NCBI GenBank assembly: GCA_903897475.1 | Contig: CAIUBS010000083.1 | Coordinates: 1-14,954 of the forward strand | Length of the DNA: 14,954 nt | Source of the DNA: an uncultured Actinomycetes bacterium | GTDB lineage: Bacteria; Actinomycetota; Actinomycetes; Nanopelagicales; Nanopelagicaceae | Reading direction: 5' to 3' | In this document: piece after piece, positions 1 through 6,614 of the stretch | Numbering within the stretch: position 1 is the first letter of the stretch | How the letters are laid out: every line of letters begins with the position of its first letter | Notes under the pieces: generated by a model | Told to the model about the DNA's origin: nothing | The model's database searches: none | Seen by the model: the letters and a program-made list of their open reading frames with translations, nothing else | Made by a program: the position numbers and the translations under genes

Positions 1-195
1 AACTCACTTTACCCAAAGGGTGGCGATGTAACAGTTGAGGATTTAGTTAAAAAGGGTGCAGCACGTAAAGGTCATCCAGTTAAAGTACTCGGAAATGGCG
101 ATATCTCAGTAAAAGTTTCCGTAGTTGCTCACGCATTTTCATCATCAGCTACTGCAAAGATTTCAGCTGCTGGCGGATCTGCAAAGACTCTTTAA
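1..195 (+). CDS. rplO: 50S ribosomal protein L15, C-terminal part (5' end outside window)
   Basis: The reading frame is open from base 1 to the TAA at 193-195 and encodes the last 64 residues of L15, a primary 23S-rRNA-binding protein of the large subunit. The family's C-terminal pattern is visible: a glycine-containing turn (VLGNGDI), then a beta strand (VKVSVVAHAFS), then a short helix and the closing AAGGS motif. Its position directly upstream of secY is the usual bacterial spc-operon order, which supports the call. The 31-base gap to secY holds only a Shine-Dalgarno sequence and no terminator-like hairpin, so the two genes are probably cotranscribed. The start lies outside the window. Confidence 0.93.
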   Translation, partial: NSLYPKGGDVTVEDLVKKGAARKGHPVKVLGNGDISVKVSVVAHAFSSSATAKISAAGGSAKTL

Positions 196-226
196 TACTT
201 AAAGATTAGATAGAAGGGAGAAGAAC

Positions 227-1522
227 TTGTTAGCAGCATTTGGTAAGGCATTTAAGACGCCTGATTTGCGTAAGAAGATTATCTTCACTCTTTCTATCAT
301 GGCCCTATTTCGATTGGGTTCAGTAATTCCAACTCCTGGAGTTTCCTATGTGAATGTGCAGGAGTGTTTAGCAACTGCAAACACTGGTGGCTTATTTGGT
401 TTGATCAACCTATTTAGCGGTGGCGCTTTGCTTCAACTTAGCGTTTTTGCTCTCGGCATCATGCCTTACATCACCAGCTCAATCATTGTTCAGTTGTTAA
501 CTGTTGTTATCCCTCGGTTTGAAGCTTTAAAGAAAGAGGGACAATCTGGAACTGCCAAGCTAACTCAATACACCCGTTACTTAACAATTGGTCTGGCAAT
601 TTTGCAATCAACGGGCTTGATTGCAGTTGCTCGTATTGATGGTCGAATTTTCCCTAATTGCGCACTGCCAATTATTCCTGATACCTCATGGCAAAGAATT
701 ATCACCATGATCGCAGTTATGACTGCTGGTACCTCAGTAATTATGTGGTTAGGTGAATTGATCACAGATCGTGGCGTTGGTAATGGTATGTCGATCTTAA
801 TTTTCACTTCGATTGCTGCAACCTTCCCAGGACAACTTTGGTCCATTCGCCTACAAAAGGGCTGGTTTGCATTCCTATTTATTATGGCAGTTGGAGTTTT
901 AATCGTTGCAGCAGTTGTATTTGTTGAGCAGGCGCAACGTCGAATTCCAGTGCAGTATGCAAAGCGTCAGGTAGGACGTCAGCAATACGGTGGAACTAGC
1001 ACCTATATTCCAATCAAGGTAAACCAATCTGGTGTTATCCCAGTAATTTTTGCATCCTCACTTTTGTATATACCTTCTTTAATTGTTAACTTCAGCGGAA
1101 GCCAAGCAGGGTGGGCAACGTGGGTTTCAAAGAACTTAGTAAATGGCGATAACTTCTTCTATATCGGTGTATATGCAGCATTGATCGTCTTCTTTACCTA
1201 CTTCTATGTTGCAATTACTTTCAATCCAGATGAGGTTGCCGACAATATGAAACAGTATGGTGGTTTTATTCCAGGCATTAGAGCTGGCAGACCAACCTCT
1301 GAGTACCTGCAATATGTATTATCAAGAATTACCGCACCTGGTTCGCTTTATCTTTCAATCGTTGCGATCATTCCTTTTATCGCATTGATTTTGTTCCAGG
1401 CTTCACAAAACTTCCCATTTGGTGGAACTGCTATTTTGATCGTTGTTGGTGTTGGTCTAGATACTGCCAAGCAGATTGAATCTCAACTGCAACAACGTTC
1501 CTATGAGGGGTTCTTGCGCTAA
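227..1522 (+). CDS. secY: SecY, protein-conducting channel subunit
   Basis: SecY is the pore-forming subunit of the SecYEG translocon, which moves unfolded proteins across or into the cytoplasmic membrane with SecA or the ribosome. The 431 residues match the family's usual length and contain about ten hydrophobic segments. Recognisable parts are the cytoplasmic N-terminus (TPDLRKK, 11-17), the plug region after TM1 (about 55-75), GELITDRGVGNG (176-187), the cytoplasmic C4 loop with RRIPVQYAKRQVG (238-250), FNPDEVADNMKQYGGFIPG (332-350) in the C5 loop, and the C-terminal tail RSYEGFL (424-430). The start is TTG at 227, preceded by AGAAGGGAG at 212-220. It gives the N-terminus expected for actinobacterial SecY, and no ATG sits nearby. 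The stop overlaps the adk start by one base (TAATG), which suggests translational coupling. Confidence 0.97.
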   Translation: MLAAFGKAFKTPDLRKKIIFTLSIMALFRLGSVIPTPGVSYVNVQECLATANTGGLFGLINLFSGGALLQLSVFALGIMPYITSSIIVQLLTVVIPRFEALKKEGQSGTAKLTQYTRYLTIGLAILQSTGLIAVARIDGRIFPNCALPIIPDTSWQRIITMIAVMTAGTSVIMWLGELITDRGVGNGMSILIFTSIAATFPGQLWSIRLQKGWFAFLFIMAVGVLIVAAVVFVEQAQRRIPVQYAKRQVGRQQYGGTSTYIPIKVNQSGVIPVIFASSLLYIPSLIVNFSGSQAGWATWVSKNLVNGDNFFYIGVYAALIVFFTYFYVAITFNPDEVADNMKQYGGFIPGIRAGRPTSEYLQYVLSRITAPGSLYLSIVAIIPFIALILFQASQNFPFGGTAILIVVGVGLDTAKQIESQLQQRSYEGFLR

Positions 1523-2163
1523 TGCGATTAATCCTGGTTGGACCACCAGGTGCTGGTAAAGGAACACAAGCAGTTCATCTAGCTGCCCATTACAAAATTC
1601 CACACATCTCAACCGGTGATATTTTCCGTGCTAATTTAAAAAATGGCACTGAGCTTGGCAAACAAGCGCAAAGCTTTATGGATCGTGGTGAATTAGTGCC
1701 AGATTCAGTCACTAATGAAATGGTTAGAGATCGACTTGGAAATAATGATGTGGCCAATGGCTTTTTACTAGATGGCTTTCCAAGAAATACCAATCAAGCT
1801 CAAGTTTTAGATCAAATCTTGGTAGAAAAGAAAATGCCATTGGATGCGGTACTAGAACTAAAAATAGATAATGCAGAAATTGTTAAACGATTATCCGGCC
1901 GTCGCACCTGTCGTGGATGTGGTGCCTCATCTCATGTTGAATTTGAAAAGCCAAAGGTGGCCGGAGTTTGCGATAAGTGCCAAGGTGAGCTCTATCAACG
2001 AGAGGATGACAAAGAAGAGGTGGTTACTCGCCGGCTTGCGATCTACAACGATCAAACTGCGCCAATTGTTGAGTTTTATAAATCAACCGGGCTATTAAAA
2101 ATTATTTCAGCCCTTGGTGATGTCTCTGAGATTACCAAAAAAGCTATCTCAATCTTAGGTTAG
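1522..2163 (+). CDS. adk: Adenylate kinase with four-cysteine (zinc-type) LID
   Basis: Adenylate kinase catalyses ATP + AMP to 2 ADP in the cytoplasm and keeps adenylate pools balanced. The P-loop GPPGAGKGTQ is at residues 7-16, the AMP-binding region includes STGDIFR (30-36) and DGFPRN (84-89), and the LID spans about 122-160. The LID carries Cys130-X2-Cys133 and Cys150-X2-Cys153, the arrangement that binds structural zinc in Gram-positive long-form kinases. At 213 residues this is the long form, unlike the short mycobacterial enzyme (about 181 residues), which lacks the long LID. The start shares one base with the secY stop, and map begins 5 bases after the stop. The place between secY and map is standard for the spc region. 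Zinc binding is inferred from the cysteines. Confidence 0.97.
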   Translation: MRLILVGPPGAGKGTQAVHLAAHYKIPHISTGDIFRANLKNGTELGKQAQSFMDRGELVPDSVTNEMVRDRLGNNDVANGFLLDGFPRNTNQAQVLDQILVEKKMPLDAVLELKIDNAEIVKRLSGRRTCRGCGASSHVEFEKPKVAGVCDKCQGELYQREDDKEEVVTRRLAIYNDQTAPIVEFYKSTGLLKIISALGDVSEITKKAISILG

Positions 2164-2168
2164 TACAT

Positions 2169-2978
2169 ATGGCAATTGAGATTAAAGATCTTTCGCAATT
2201 AAAGTTAATGCGAAAAGCAGGGTTAGTAGTTGCTGATACTTTGAAATTACTTAAACAATCTGCCCAAATCGGAATGACTACTTTGGAACTAGATGAGATT
2301 GCCGCAAATAATCTAGCTAAACATGGAGCAACATCATCCTTTTTGGGTTATCACGGATTTCCCGCTGTTATCTGTGCTTCAGTAAATGAAGAGGTAGTGC
2401 ATGGAATTCCAAACAAAAGAAAATTAGTATCAGGCGATGTTTTATCAATTGATTTTGGCGCCATAGTTGATGGCTGGCATGGTGATGCTGCCATCTCATT
2501 TGGTTTAGGTGAGGTGGAAGCGGCTAATCAAAAGTTAATGGATGTTTGCGAAGAGTCGATGTGGCGTGGAATTGCTGCAGGTAAAAAAGGTGCCAAGCTA
2601 ACTGATATCTCAGCTGCGATTGAAGGTTATATAAATTCACAAGGTAAGTATGGAATTTTGCGTGAGTATGGCGGCCATGGCATTGGTAGCGCGATGCATC
2701 AAGAGCCACATATTTTAAATTTTGGTCCAGCAGGTAATGGGCCTGAGTTAGTAGTTGGTATGGCACTTGCGATCGAACCAATGATTACCAGGGGACATGA
2801 GCGCACTAAAGTTTTAAGTGATGATTGGACAGTTGTCTCACATGATTCATCAACTGGTGCACATTTTGAACATACCTACACAATCACTCCCGATGGCAAA
2901 ATCTTTGTGTTAACCGCCGAAGATGGTGGAAAAGAGCAGCTTGCCAGATTGGGTGTTGAAGTCTCAGATTTGCTCTAG
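2169..2978 (+). CDS. map: Type I methionine aminopeptidase
   Basis: This enzyme removes the initiator methionine from nascent proteins when the second residue is small. All five metal ligands of the pita-bread fold can be placed: Asp95 (SIDFG), Asp106 (WHGDAA), His170 (GGHGIG), Glu203 (AIEP) and Glu234 (HFEHT). The substrate-binding His78 (VVHGIP) is also present. The length of 269 residues fits the short, type Ia bacterial form; there is no N-terminal zinc-finger extension. The Shine-Dalgarno signal is weak (TAGGT at 2156-2160, overlapping the end of adk), so translation may be coupled to adk. A hairpin and T-rich tract follow the gene, so it probably ends the rplO-secY-adk-map transcript, at least in part. 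Confidence 0.97.
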   Translation: MAIEIKDLSQLKLMRKAGLVVADTLKLLKQSAQIGMTTLELDEIAANNLAKHGATSSFLGYHGFPAVICASVNEEVVHGIPNKRKLVSGDVLSIDFGAIVDGWHGDAAISFGLGEVEAANQKLMDVCEESMWRGIAAGKKGAKLTDISAAIEGYINSQGKYGILREYGGHGIGSAMHQEPHILNFGPAGNGPELVVGMALAIEPMITRGHERTKVLSDDWTVVSHDSSTGAHFEHTYTITPDGKIFVLTAEDGGKEQLARLGVEVSDLL

Positions 2979-3109
2979 GTGGATGCGGATTTTCCCGCAT
3001 AGATTCCAAGCTCTTTGAGCGGATTTTTCTTTTTTCCCTACCCCGCCTAAACTATCCCTCCTGCCTCGCAAGGGGTAAACCTAATTTAGAACAGATAAGT
3101 AGGTATCGC
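2979..3109 (+). other. map-infA intergenic region
   Basis: This 131-base gap separates two blocks of the ribosomal region. It opens with a perfect 6-bp inverted repeat ATGCGG/CCGCAT (2983-2988 and 2995-3000) that has no T-tract. A second short hairpin followed by a T-rich run comes next (see the terminator entry). A TAAACT at 3048-3053 fits the actinobacterial TANNNT -10 pattern, but I see no convincing -35 upstream of it, so a new promoter for infA is likely from layout but not located with confidence. The infA Shine-Dalgarno (AAGTAGG, 3097-3103) ends the gap. Confidence 0.5.
3006..3035 (+). terminator. Candidate terminator after map
   Basis: GCTC-TTT-GAGC (3010-3020) forms a short hairpin. 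CC (3006-3007) and GG (3021-3022) can extend it across a two-base bulge. A TTTTTCTTTTTT run (3024-3035) follows. The stem is short, so efficiency is uncertain. Its position between the secY-adk-map run and infA is a sensible place for a transcription boundary. Confidence 0.45.
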
Positions 3110-3331
3110 TTGGCCAAGAAAGACGGTGCAATTGAAATCGAAGGCACTGTTGCTGAAGCACTACCGAACGCAATGTTCCGAGTTGAGTTAACAAATGGAC
3201 ACAAAGTTTTAGCACATATCAGCGGAAAGATGCGACAGAACTACATTCGCATTTTGCCCGAGGATAAAGTGATCGTAGAACTTAGTCCGTATGACCTCAC
3301 CAGAGGTCGAATTATTTATCGTTACAAATAA
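3110..3331 (+). CDS. infA: Translation initiation factor IF-1
   Basis: IF-1 binds the 30S A site and helps IF-2 and IF-3 select the initiator tRNA. The 73-residue protein is a single OB-fold (S1-like) domain and matches the family over its full length: KKDGAIEIEGTV at the N-terminus, ALPNAMFRVEL in the middle, then GKMRQNYIRILPEDKV and the closing SPYDLTRGRIIYRYK. The start is TTG at 3110, giving the expected MAKKDGAIE N-terminus. It is supported by AAGTAGG at 3097-3103, six bases upstream. The gene is followed by rpmJ after 36 bases with no visible terminator, the usual actinobacterial pairing. Confidence 0.97.
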   Translation: MAKKDGAIEIEGTVAEALPNAMFRVELTNGHKVLAHISGKMRQNYIRILPEDKVIVELSPYDLTRGRIIYRYK

Positions 3332-3367
3332 ATAATTTTTAATCTTCAAGTTGTTAGAAAGGTAATC

Positions 3368-3481
3368 GTGAAGGTCAAACCTAGCGTGAAAAAGATTTGC
3401 GACAAGTGCAAAGTCATTCGTCGTAATGGTCGCGTTATGGTGATCTGCGACAACCTACGCCATAAACAACGTCAGGGTTAA
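3368..3481 (+). CDS. rpmJ: 50S ribosomal protein L36, zinc-ribbon form
   Basis: This 37-residue protein starts at GTG 3368 and ends at TAA 3479-3481. It begins MKVKPSVKKICDKCKV and ends NLRHKQRQG, the pattern of L36, a small large-subunit protein bound to 23S rRNA. The zinc ligands Cys11, Cys14, Cys27 and His32 are all present, so this is the zinc-binding (C+) form, not the zinc-free form that replaces it under zinc starvation in some bacteria. AGAAAGG at 3356-3362 is a good Shine-Dalgarno five bases before the start. Its place between infA and rpsM is canonical. Confidence 0.96.
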   Translation: MKVKPSVKKICDKCKVIRRNGRVMVICDNLRHKQRQG

Positions 3482-3495
3482 TTTAAAAAACGCGT

Positions 3496-3616
3496 GATGT
3501 GACTTAATTAAGGTCAAACTTAATTAAGACCCTCAGTCCGAAAGGCTGGGGCCAGGTGAGAAATTATCTGGAGGCATTGCGAAGGACCTTTCGGATAAAA
3601 GAAACAGGTTAGCGAT
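3496..3616 (+). promoter_or_regulatory. Candidate structured mRNA leader upstream of rpsM
   Basis: The gap between rpmJ and rpsM can fold into a series of adjacent helices. They are: an AT-rich 10-bp hairpin made from two copies of CTTAATTAAG (3503-3512 and 3519-3528); P1, CCTCAGTC (3531-3538) with GGCTGGGG (3544-3551) around a CGAAA loop (8 bp, two GU); and P2, CCAGGTGA (3552-3559) with TTATCTGG (3564-3571) around a GAAA tetraloop (8 bp, two GU). P2 starts on the base after P1 ends. A weaker P3 hairpin is possible at 3580-3593. Bases 3536-3545 in the P1 loop and flanks can instead pair with 3587-3596 (9 Watson-Crick plus one GU), giving a pseudoknot or alternative fold. A GGAGG at 3570-3574 partly overlaps P2, and the likely rpsM Shine-Dalgarno (CAGG, 3605-3608) is downstream. 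The position matches the S4-binding alpha-operon leader of Gammaproteobacteria. Regulation by S4 or S13 here is inference. Confidence 0.6.
3503..3528 (+). repeat. Duplicated palindrome CTTAATTAAG
   Basis: CTTAATTAAG occurs at 3503-3512 and again at 3519-3528, separated by GTCAAA, so the period is 16 bases. Each copy is a perfect 10-base palindrome, so in DNA this is a tandem operator-like site and in RNA the copies can pair as one hairpin. No T-tract follows, so a terminator is unlikely. It marks the 5' side of the rpsM leader. Confidence 0.7.
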
Positions 3617-3994
3617 ATGGCACGTCTTGTTGGTGTCGATCTTCCCCGCGAAAAGCGTGTTGAGGTCGCACTTACCTATATTTTTGGAATGGGCCTTACC
3701 CGTTCGCAGGCAACTCTTGCCGCAACTGGTATTTCACCAGACACCAGAGTGAAAGATTTACAAGAGCCAGATTTGGCAAAGCTTCGTGAATTCATTGAAG
3801 CAAATTACAAAATTGAGGGTGATCTTCGTCGAGAGGTCGCTGGCGACATCCGCCGTAAAGTTGAAATTCAAAGCTACCAAGGATCACGTCACCGTAAGGG
3901 ATTACCGGTCCGCGGACAACGTACTCACACCAACGCTCGTACTCGCAAGGGTCCACGTGTTGCAATCGCTGGTAAGAAGAAGGAGACCAAGTAA
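3617..3994 (+). CDS. rpsM: 30S ribosomal protein S13
   Basis: S13 sits in the head of the small subunit and contacts the P-site tRNA and the large subunit through intersubunit bridges. The 125 residues are full length. The N-terminus (ARLVGVDLPREKRVEVALTY) carries the helix-two-turn-helix region with IFGMG at 23-27. The C-terminal signature RHRKGLPVRGQRTHTNARTR precedes a basic tail ending KKKETK that reaches toward the P site. The start is ATG 3617. Its Shine-Dalgarno is modest (CAGG at 3605-3608), and a structured leader lies just upstream, so initiation may be controlled. The stop overlaps the rpsK ATG by one base. Confidence 0.97.
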   Translation: MARLVGVDLPREKRVEVALTYIFGMGLTRSQATLAATGISPDTRVKDLQEPDLAKLREFIEANYKIEGDLRREVAGDIRRKVEIQSYQGSRHRKGLPVRGQRTHTNARTRKGPRVAIAGKKKETK

Positions 3995-4425
3995 TGGCCG
4001 CCGAAAAGACTAAACCAGCAAAGGAAGCAGCAAAGGCTGCACCTAAGAAAATTAAAGCACGTAAGAAGGATAAGAAAAATGTTGCCTTCGGACATGCTTA
4101 TATCAAGAGCACTTTCAACAACACCATTGTTTCAATTACCGATCCTGCAGGTGGTGTAATTGCATGGTCATCATCGGGTCAAGTTGGATTTAAAGGTTCT
4201 CGTAAATCAACTCCCTTTGCTGCGCAAATGGCAGCTGAGGCTGCTGCTCGCAAAGCAGCTGAGCATGGTTTAAAGAAGGTTGATGTATTTGTTAAGGGAC
4301 CTGGTTCAGGCCGGGAAACTGCAATTCGTTCATTACAAGCAGCAGGTCTTGAGGTTGGAGCCATCGCAGATGTAACTCCAGCACCTCATAACGGTTGCCG
4401 TCCACGTAAACCACGTCGAGTATAA
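3994..4425 (+). CDS. rpsK: 30S ribosomal protein S11
   Basis: S11 lines the mRNA exit region on the 30S platform. Of 143 residues, the first 28 or so form a basic, Ala/Lys-rich extension (EAAKAAPKKIKARKKDKKN) of the kind common in actinobacteria. The conserved body starts at about residue 29 (VAFGHAYIKSTFNNTIVSIT), followed by GGVIAWSSSGQVGFKGSRKS and the C-terminal signature PAPHNGCRPRKPRRV. The ATG at 3994 overlaps the rpsM stop by one base. Its Shine-Dalgarno AAGGAG (3980-3985) lies inside the rpsM end, so translation is probably coupled. The stop is 16 bases from rpsD. Confidence 0.97.
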   Translation: MAAEKTKPAKEAAKAAPKKIKARKKDKKNVAFGHAYIKSTFNNTIVSITDPAGGVIAWSSSGQVGFKGSRKSTPFAAQMAAEAAARKAAEHGLKKVDVFVKGPGSGRETAIRSLQAAGLEVGAIADVTPAPHNGCRPRKPRRV

Positions 4426-4441
4426 GGAAAGGGAGAAAACT

Positions 4442-5068
4442 ATGGCTCGCTATACCGGTGCAGATTGCAAAAGATGCCGTCGCGAAAAAGTAAAGCTCTT
4501 CCTTAAGGGCTCAAAGTGCGATGGTCCAAAGTGTCCAATTGAGTCACGTCCATACCCACCAGGACAACATGGCCGTGCTCGCTCTAAGGATTCTGAGTAT
4601 TTACTACAGATGCGTGAGAAGCAGAAGTGCGCTCGCATTTACGGAATTTTGGAAAGACAGTTCCGTGGTTATTACGAAGAGGCTAACCGCTTACAAGGTA
4701 AGACTGGCGAAAACCTTTTGGTGTTACTTGAAACTCGCTTAGACAATGTCGTCTTCCGCGCTGGCTTTGCTAAGAGCCGTGACATGGCACGCCAATTGGT
4801 ACGCCACGGTCATTTCTTAGTTAATGGCAAGAGCGTAAATATTCCATCTTTCCGAGTCACACCTATGGACATAATTGATGTAGTACCAGCTTCGCTGGAT
4901 ACCACTCCATTTATTGTGGCCAGTGCTGAACTTGGCGAGAAGAGTGTTCCAGCATGGATGGAAGTTGTTGGATCAAAGATGAGAATCTTGGTTCACTCAG
5001 TTCCAACCCGCCCAGTTATTGATACTCAGGTACAAGAACAACTAATCGTTGAGCTTTACTCGAAGTAA
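4442..5068 (+). CDS. rpsD: 30S ribosomal protein S4, zinc-binding (C+) form
   Basis: S4 starts 30S assembly by binding the 5' domain of 16S rRNA, and in several bacteria it also represses its own operon. At 208 residues it is full length. The N-terminal region has Cys9-X2-Cys12-X13-Cys26-X4-Cys31, a zinc knot, followed by the conserved YPPGQHGRAR. The S4 RNA-binding domain spans about 97-160 (TRLDNVVFRAGFAKSRDMAR, then RHGHFLVNG). The C-terminus is EQLIVELYSK. AAGGAAAGGGAG at 4425-4436 is a strong Shine-Dalgarno. From memory of the family, mycobacterial and streptomycete S4 lack these cysteines, so the C+ form is notable here. Its presence in the operon makes it the leading candidate ligand for the rpsM leader. 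Confidence 0.97.
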   Translation: MARYTGADCKRCRREKVKLFLKGSKCDGPKCPIESRPYPPGQHGRARSKDSEYLLQMREKQKCARIYGILERQFRGYYEEANRLQGKTGENLLVLLETRLDNVVFRAGFAKSRDMARQLVRHGHFLVNGKSVNIPSFRVTPMDIIDVVPASLDTTPFIVASAELGEKSVPAWMEVVGSKMRILVHSVPTRPVIDTQVQEQLIVELYSK

Positions 5069-5127
5069 TCATTAATAAAGAAGTACAGATTTACCAGCAG
5101 TAAAACTAAATATCGAAATAGCCAACC

Positions 5128-5151
5128 GGAAGATCAAATAGAGGGTCTTCC
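5128..5151 (+). promoter_or_regulatory. Hairpin in the rpoA leader
   Basis: GGAAGATC (5128-5135) can pair with GGTCTTCC (5144-5151) as an 8-bp stem with one GU pair and an 8-base loop. It ends nine bases before the rpoA Shine-Dalgarno GGAGG (5161-5165). No T-tract follows, so it is not a standard terminator. It could be a processing site, an mRNA stabiliser or a translational control element separating rpoA expression from the ribosomal genes. The rest of the 103-base rpsD-rpoA gap is AT-rich, and I found no convincing promoter in it. Confidence 0.45.
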
Positions 5152-5171
5152 AGAACATACGGAGGAACACA

Positions 5172-6182
5172 GTGCTGATTGCACAACGCCCCATCCTCAC
5201 TGAGGAAGTAGTAAGCGATTACCGTTCACGGTTCATAATTGAGCCGCTAGAGCCTGGTTTTGGCTACACCCTTGGTAACTCAATTCGTCGCACATTACTA
5301 TCTTCAATTCCAGGTGCAGCTGTTACTGGAATTAGAGTAAACGGTGCACTTCACGAATTCACAACTTTAGAAGGTGTTAAAGAGGATCTAACTGAGATCG
5401 TTTTAAACATCAAGAACCTAGTTCTTTCATCAGATAATGATGAGCCATCACTTCTTTACATTCGTAAGAATGGCGATGGTGTTGTAACTGGTGCAGATGT
5501 TGCCGCTCCAGCGGGAGTTCAAGTCCACAATCCAGAGCTACACATCGCAACCTTAAACTCAAAGGCAAACCTTGAGATTGAGTTAACGGTTGAGCGTGGT
5601 CGTGGTTACATCACTGCTGTGCAGAATAAGCAAGCAGGTGGTGAGATTGGTCGAATCCCAGTGGATTCAATCTATTCACCAGTTCTTCGTGTTACTTACA
5701 AGGTTGAAGCTACACGTGTTGAACAACGCACCGACTTTGATCGCTTAGTAATTGATGTTGAAACTAAAAGATCTATGAAGCCAGCAGATGCAATGGCATC
5801 AGCAGGTAAAACATTAGTTGAGCTATTTGGCCTTGCTCGTGAGCTAAATACCAACGCCGAAGGTATAGAGATGGGACCTTCCATTCAAGATGCAGCATTA
5901 GCTGCAGATATGGCACTGCCGATTGAAGATCTTGAATTAACTGTTCGTTCTTATAATTGCTTAAAGCGTGAAGGTATCCACACAGTTGGCGAATTACTTT
6001 CACGATCAGAGGCAGATTTAATGGATATCCGTAATTTCGGCTCCAAGTCAATTGATGAAGTTAAAGCGAAATTACAATCTATGGGAATGCAACTTAAAGA
6101 TAGCCCAGTAGGTTTTGATCCAACTAAGCATGCAAACTATGGAAGCAACGTTGACGATGAACTTGTCGACGAAGAGGTCTAG
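5172..6182 (+). CDS. rpoA: RNA polymerase alpha subunit
   Basis: The alpha subunit dimerises to seed RNA polymerase assembly, and its C-terminal domain contacts UP elements and activators. The N-terminal domain covers about 1-230, with FIIEPLEPGFGYTLGNSIRR (21-40), the dimerisation and core-assembly region, and VKEDLTEIVLNIK (69-81). After a linker, the C-terminal domain (about 248-312) shows ELTVRSYNCLKREGI and the helix-hairpin-helix part LMDIRNFGSKSIDEVK; Arg259 corresponds to the DNA-contacting Arg265 of E. coli. The tail is acidic (DDELVDEEV). The 336 residues fit actinobacterial alpha. The GTG start at 5172 is set by GGAGG at 5161-5165, six bases upstream. The stop TAG overlaps the rplQ Shine-Dalgarno. 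Confidence 0.97.
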   Translation: MLIAQRPILTEEVVSDYRSRFIIEPLEPGFGYTLGNSIRRTLLSSIPGAAVTGIRVNGALHEFTTLEGVKEDLTEIVLNIKNLVLSSDNDEPSLLYIRKNGDGVVTGADVAAPAGVQVHNPELHIATLNSKANLEIELTVERGRGYITAVQNKQAGGEIGRIPVDSIYSPVLRVTYKVEATRVEQRTDFDRLVIDVETKRSMKPADAMASAGKTLVELFGLARELNTNAEGIEMGPSIQDAALAADMALPIEDLELTVRSYNCLKREGIHTVGELLSRSEADLMDIRNFGSKSIDEVKAKLQSMGMQLKDSPVGFDPTKHANYGSNVDDELVDEEV

Positions 6183-6190
6183 GAGAAAAT

Positions 6191-6595
6191 ATGCCAAAGC
6201 CAAGTAAAGGCCCACGTCTAGGAAGTGGACCAGCACATGAGAAATTATTGCTGGGTACTCTTGCAGCTCAACTTTTTGAAAAAGGAAAGTTGACCACAAC
6301 CGAAGCTAAAGCCAAACGTCTTCGTCCATTAGCTGAGCGATTAATTACTCATGCTAAAAAAGGTGATCTTCCTGCTCGTCGTAGAGTGATGGCAAGGATT
6401 TCAAGTAAATCAGTTGTGCACACATTATTTACTGACATTGCACAAAGATTTGCATCTCGTGATGGTGGTTATACCCGTATAACTAAAATCGGTCCACGCA
6501 AAGGTGATAACGCACCTATGGCAGTAATCGAAATGGTTGAAGCTGGAACACCAGTAAAAAAGGTAGCTAAAAAAGCAGCAGCGAAAGCTGAGTAA
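6191..6595 (+). CDS. rplQ: 50S ribosomal protein L17
   Basis: L17 lies near the polypeptide exit tunnel. The protein opens with PKPSKGPRLGSGPAHEKLLL and contains LTTTEAKAKRLRPLAERLIT, both family signatures, followed by the DGGYTRITKIGPRKGDNAPM core. After about residue 115 it has a basic Ala/Lys tail (KKVAKKAAAKAE), as in other actinobacterial L17 proteins; total length is 134. AGGAG (6181-6185) starts in the rpoA stop codon and is five bases from the ATG. The gene ends in a double stop (TAATAA). A GC-rich hairpin 28 bases later probably terminates this operon. Confidence 0.97.
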   Translation: MPKPSKGPRLGSGPAHEKLLLGTLAAQLFEKGKLTTTEAKAKRLRPLAERLITHAKKGDLPARRRVMARISSKSVVHTLFTDIAQRFASRDGGYTRITKIGPRKGDNAPMAVIEMVEAGTPVKKVAKKAAAKAE

Positions 6596-6614
6596 TAACG
6601 CAACCTAAATAATT

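Noticed and set aside
577..846. Antisense open frames within secY, adk, map, rpsK, glmS, alr and others
   Set aside because: All are opposite or out of frame to strongly conserved genes, lack recognisable domains and lack good ribosome-binding sites.
2983..3000. ATGCGG/CCGCAT hairpin as an intrinsic terminator
   Set aside because: The 6-bp stem is perfect but no T-tract follows; the next hairpin with a T-rich run is the better candidate.
3577..3612. Eleven-codon leader peptide (TTG 3577 to TAG 3610-3612) after GGAGG in the rpsM leader
   Set aside because: Only two bases separate GGAGG from the TTG, too close for initiation, and the peptide shows no regulatory codon run.
5049..5077. Promoter TTGAGC / TTAATA across the rpsD end
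   Set aside because: The -10 match is poor and it lies in the rpsD coding end; not better than expected by chance in AT-rich sequence.
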